64,000 bases of DNA from an uncultured Bacteroides sp. (GTDB lineage: Bacteria > Bacteroidota > Bacteroidia > Bacteroidales > Bacteroidaceae): the NCBI GenBank assembly GCA_902388495.1, contig CABMPP010000013.1, forward strand, positions 1 through 64,000, written 5' to 3'. Within the stretch, counting starts at the first letter, position 1; each line of letters starts with the position of its first letter. Under the pieces are notes generated by a model. That model was not told the DNA's origin, made no database searches, and was given only the letters and a program-made list of their open reading frames with translations. Made by a program: the position numbers and the translations under genes. This document shows positions 62,213 to 64,000 of the stretch, piece after piece.

Positions 62213-63301
62213 TTAGCGGGAAAATCGTTTTTCTTGATACCAACTGTACATGCGTTGTACACCTTCTTCAATATCGATTTTATGGTGCCAGCCCAGGGCG
62301 TGCAACTTGCTGGGATCGGTCAGCTTGCGCATGGTGCCGTCGGGTTTGCTGCTGTCGAAGGTGAGGCGGCCCTGGTAGCCTACGGTGGAGACGATCAGCT
62401 CTGCCAGTTGGCGGATGGTGATTTCTTTGCCTGTACCGATGTTGATGTGGCAGTTACGGATGTCTTTATCACCCGGTTTGTAGGTATCTTTGAAGTCTAC
62501 ATGCTCCATGACGAAGACGCTGGCGTCGGCCATTTCTTCGCTCCAGAGGAATTCGCGCAAGGGGGTACCGGTGCCCCACAGACGGACTTCTTCCGGGCTG
62601 ATGCCGTATTTCCCCAGGATGCCGAGGATCTCTTCCTTACTGCTGTCTCCGCTGATGCCTTCTACCGGACGCTGGTTCATGTCACGGCGCACGGCATCCC
62701 AGTCGCCTTGTTTCAGGCAGTGGGCAAGGTGTATCTTGCGTATCATGGCGGGGAGCACGTGGCTGCGTTCCAGGTCGAAGTTATCGTTGGGGCCGTAGAG
62801 GTTGGTGGGCATCACGGCGATGTAGTTTGTGCCGTATTGCAGGTTGAAGCTTTCGCACATTTTCAGTCCGGCAATTTTGGCAATGGCATACGGCTCGTTG
62901 GTGTATTCCAGCGGGGAGGTGAGGAGGGCATCCTCTTTCATGGGTTGTTCGGCGTCACGGGGATAGATGCAGGTGCTGCCCAGGAAAAGGAGTTTCTTCA
63001 CGTTGTGGCGGAAGCTTTCGCCGATGACGTTCTGCTGGATTTGCAGGTTGCGGTAGATGAAGTCGGCGCGGTAGATGCTGTTGGCCATGATGCCGCCCAC
63101 GAAAGCGGCGGCAAGGAATACATATTCGGGCTGTTCCTGGTCGAAGAAGCGGCGTACGGCTACTCCATCGAGGAGGTCGAGTTCGTGGTGGGTTTTACCG
63201 ATAAGGTTGGTATAACCTTTTTCCTGAAGATTGTTCCAGATGGCAGAGCCTACCAGTCCGCGGTGGCCTGCGATGTATATTTTGGCGTTCTTGTCTAACA
63301 T
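62213..63301 (-). CDS. fcl: GDP-L-fucose synthase
   Basis: A 362-residue short-chain reductase/epimerase that converts GDP-4-keto-6-deoxymannose to GDP-L-fucose. The Rossmann motif GHRGLVGSA (G12, G15, G18), the catalytic Ser in LGSTCIYP and the Y-x3-K in EPYAIAKIAG are intact, and HINIGTGKEI and SKPDGTMRKLTD near the end match the family. It follows gmd by 25 bases, making a complete GDP-fucose pathway pair. It is the only intact fcl here and may serve the capsule locus whose own copy (17246-17464) is broken. Confidence 0.96.
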   Translation of the reverse strand: MLDKNAKIYIAGHRGLVGSAIWNNLQEKGYTNLIGKTHHELDLLDGVAVRRFFDQEQPEYVFLAAAFVGGIMANSIYRADFIYRNLQIQQNVIGESFRHNVKKLLFLGSTCIYPRDAEQPMKEDALLTSPLEYTNEPYAIAKIAGLKMCESFNLQYGTNYIAVMPTNLYGPNDNFDLERSHVLPAMIRKIHLAHCLKQGDWDAVRRDMNQRPVEGISGDSSKEEILGILGKYGISPEEVRLWGTGTPLREFLWSEEMADASVFVMEHVDFKDTYKPGDKDIRNCHINIGTGKEITIRQLAELIVSTVGYQGRLTFDSSKPDGTMRKLTDPSKLHALGWHHKIDIEEGVQRMYSWYQEKRFSR

Positions 63302-63326
63302 AACTTTATTCTTTTATAAGCATGAG

Positions 63327-64000
63327 TTATTGATTTTCTTTTGCTCTCAGATGCAACTTCTTTACGAATTTCATGTCGTGCTCTGCCATGATGCGTACCA
63401 GTTCTTCGAAGCTGGTTTGCCGTGGATTCCAGCCGAGCAGGGTTTTAGCCTTGGTGGGGTCTCCCAACAGTTGTTCCACTTCGGCGGGGCGGAAGTATTT
63501 GGGATCTACTTCTACCAGTATTCTTCCGGTCTTGGTGTCGATGCCTTTTTCTTCTGCTCCCTGGCCTTCCCAACGGAGCGTGATGCCTACTTCGCGGAAA
63601 GCCAGCGTGGCGAACTCGCGTACGGTATGCATTTCTCCGGTGGCGATGACGAAGTCTTCAGGGGTATCGTGTTGCAGGATGAGCCACATGCACTCTATGT
63701 AGTCACGGGCATAGCCCCAGTCGCGGCGGGCATCCAGATTGCCCAGATACAGTTTGTCCTGAAAGCCTTGGGCGATGCGGGCGGCAGCCAGGGTTATCTT
63801 CCGGGTGACGAAGTTTTCGCCGCGGCGCTCGCTCTCGTGGTTGAAGAGGATGCCGTTCACGGCAAACATGCCATAGCTTTCGCGGTAGTTCTTGGTGATC
63901 CAGAAGCCATATTGCTTGGCTACGCCGTAGGGGCTGCGGGGATAGAACGGAGTTGTTTCACGTTGTGGAACCTCCTGCACCTTGCCGAAGAGTTCGGATG
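63327..64000 (-). CDS. gmd: GDP-mannose 4,6-dehydratase (copy 3, partial)
   Basis: The C-terminal 223 codons of a gmd gene whose 5' end lies beyond the right edge; the frame is open to base 64000 ([12 protein letters not shown]), so the GTG at 63980 is not the start. It shows [20 protein letters not shown] and the C-terminal dehydratase region. It is more divergent from copies 1 and 2 than they are from each other (for example [10 protein letters not shown]). It pairs with fcl downstream and probably is the housekeeping GDP-fucose gene. Confidence 0.95.
   Translation of the reverse strand, partial: SELFGKVQEVPQRETTPFYPRSPYGVAKQYGFWITKNYRESYGMFAVNGILFNHESERRGENFVTRKITLAAARIAQGFQDKLYLGNLDARRDWGYARDYIECMWLILQHDTPEDFVIATGEMHTVREFATLAFREVGITLRWEGQGAEEKGIDTKTGRILVEVDPKYFRPAEVEQLLGDPTKAKTLLGWNPRQTSFEELVRIMAEHDMKFVKKLHLRAKENQ

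Noticed and set aside
62174..63298. 374-codon plus-strand frame
   Set aside because: Antisense shadow of the intact fcl gene.

Overview
The window looks like chromosome from a gut Bacteroides (order Bacteroidales). The signs are the -7/-33 promoter pairs (TAnnTTTG with an upstream TTTG) in front of many genes, a class III fructose-1,6-bisphosphatase, TonB-receptor and hybrid-kinase-like proteins, a UpxY-type NusG paralogue, smalltalk and DUF4248 proteins, and a promoter between inverted repeats next to a tyrosine recombinase. I cannot name a species from the sequence alone.

Left edge (1-9.5 kb, plus strand): the end of one polysaccharide locus (epimerase C-terminus and a WecA-like phosphosugar transferase), then a sensor histidine kinase with a 5'-nucleotidase, then a set that looks like metal or cofactor uptake (His-rich small protein, TonB-dependent receptor, AraC regulator, creatininase-family hydrolase). 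A hairpin terminator at 9.54 kb separates this from what follows.

Centre (9.7-48.6 kb, mostly minus strand): a Wzx/Wzy-type capsular polysaccharide locus. Read from its promoter end it holds an initiating sugar transferase, Wza, Wzc and UpxY. It is then interrupted by a plus-strand module (VapE-like primase/helicase, HU-like protein, smalltalk, amidase, with minus-strand DUF4248 and an XRE-type regulator) and an AAA/PD-DExK gene. It resumes with the Wzx flippase, acyltransferases, glycosyltransferases, an iron-sulfur/pyruvyl-transferase fusion, a Wzy candidate and kinase-like proteins. It ends with two gmd copies, WecG, two YjbH-type proteins, a lipoprotein and a HAD protein. An ATPase plus PD-(D/E)XK-like pair, which resembles a defence cassette, sits between the two gmd copies beside a truncated fcl remnant. 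The locus promoter lies in a 285-bp segment between perfect 25-bp inverted repeats and, as assembled, points away from the capsule genes (OFF).

Right edge (49-64 kb): the tyrosine recombinase, a Crp/Fnr regulator, a MATE exporter, three tRNA genes (Ser, Glu, Lys), an acyltransferase, an AspT-like transporter, fructose-1,6-bisphosphatase, a surface-repeat protein, a sulfatase, an acyl-CoA synthetase, and an intact fcl with a third gmd that runs off the window.

The most interesting points are: the satellite-like VapE module, whose divergent regulator carries an A-AAA-AAG slippery site exactly where its reading frame breaks; the ATPase/nuclease cassette between duplicated gmd genes; a terminator in the upxY leader; and a two-part leader element shared by upxY and wecG.
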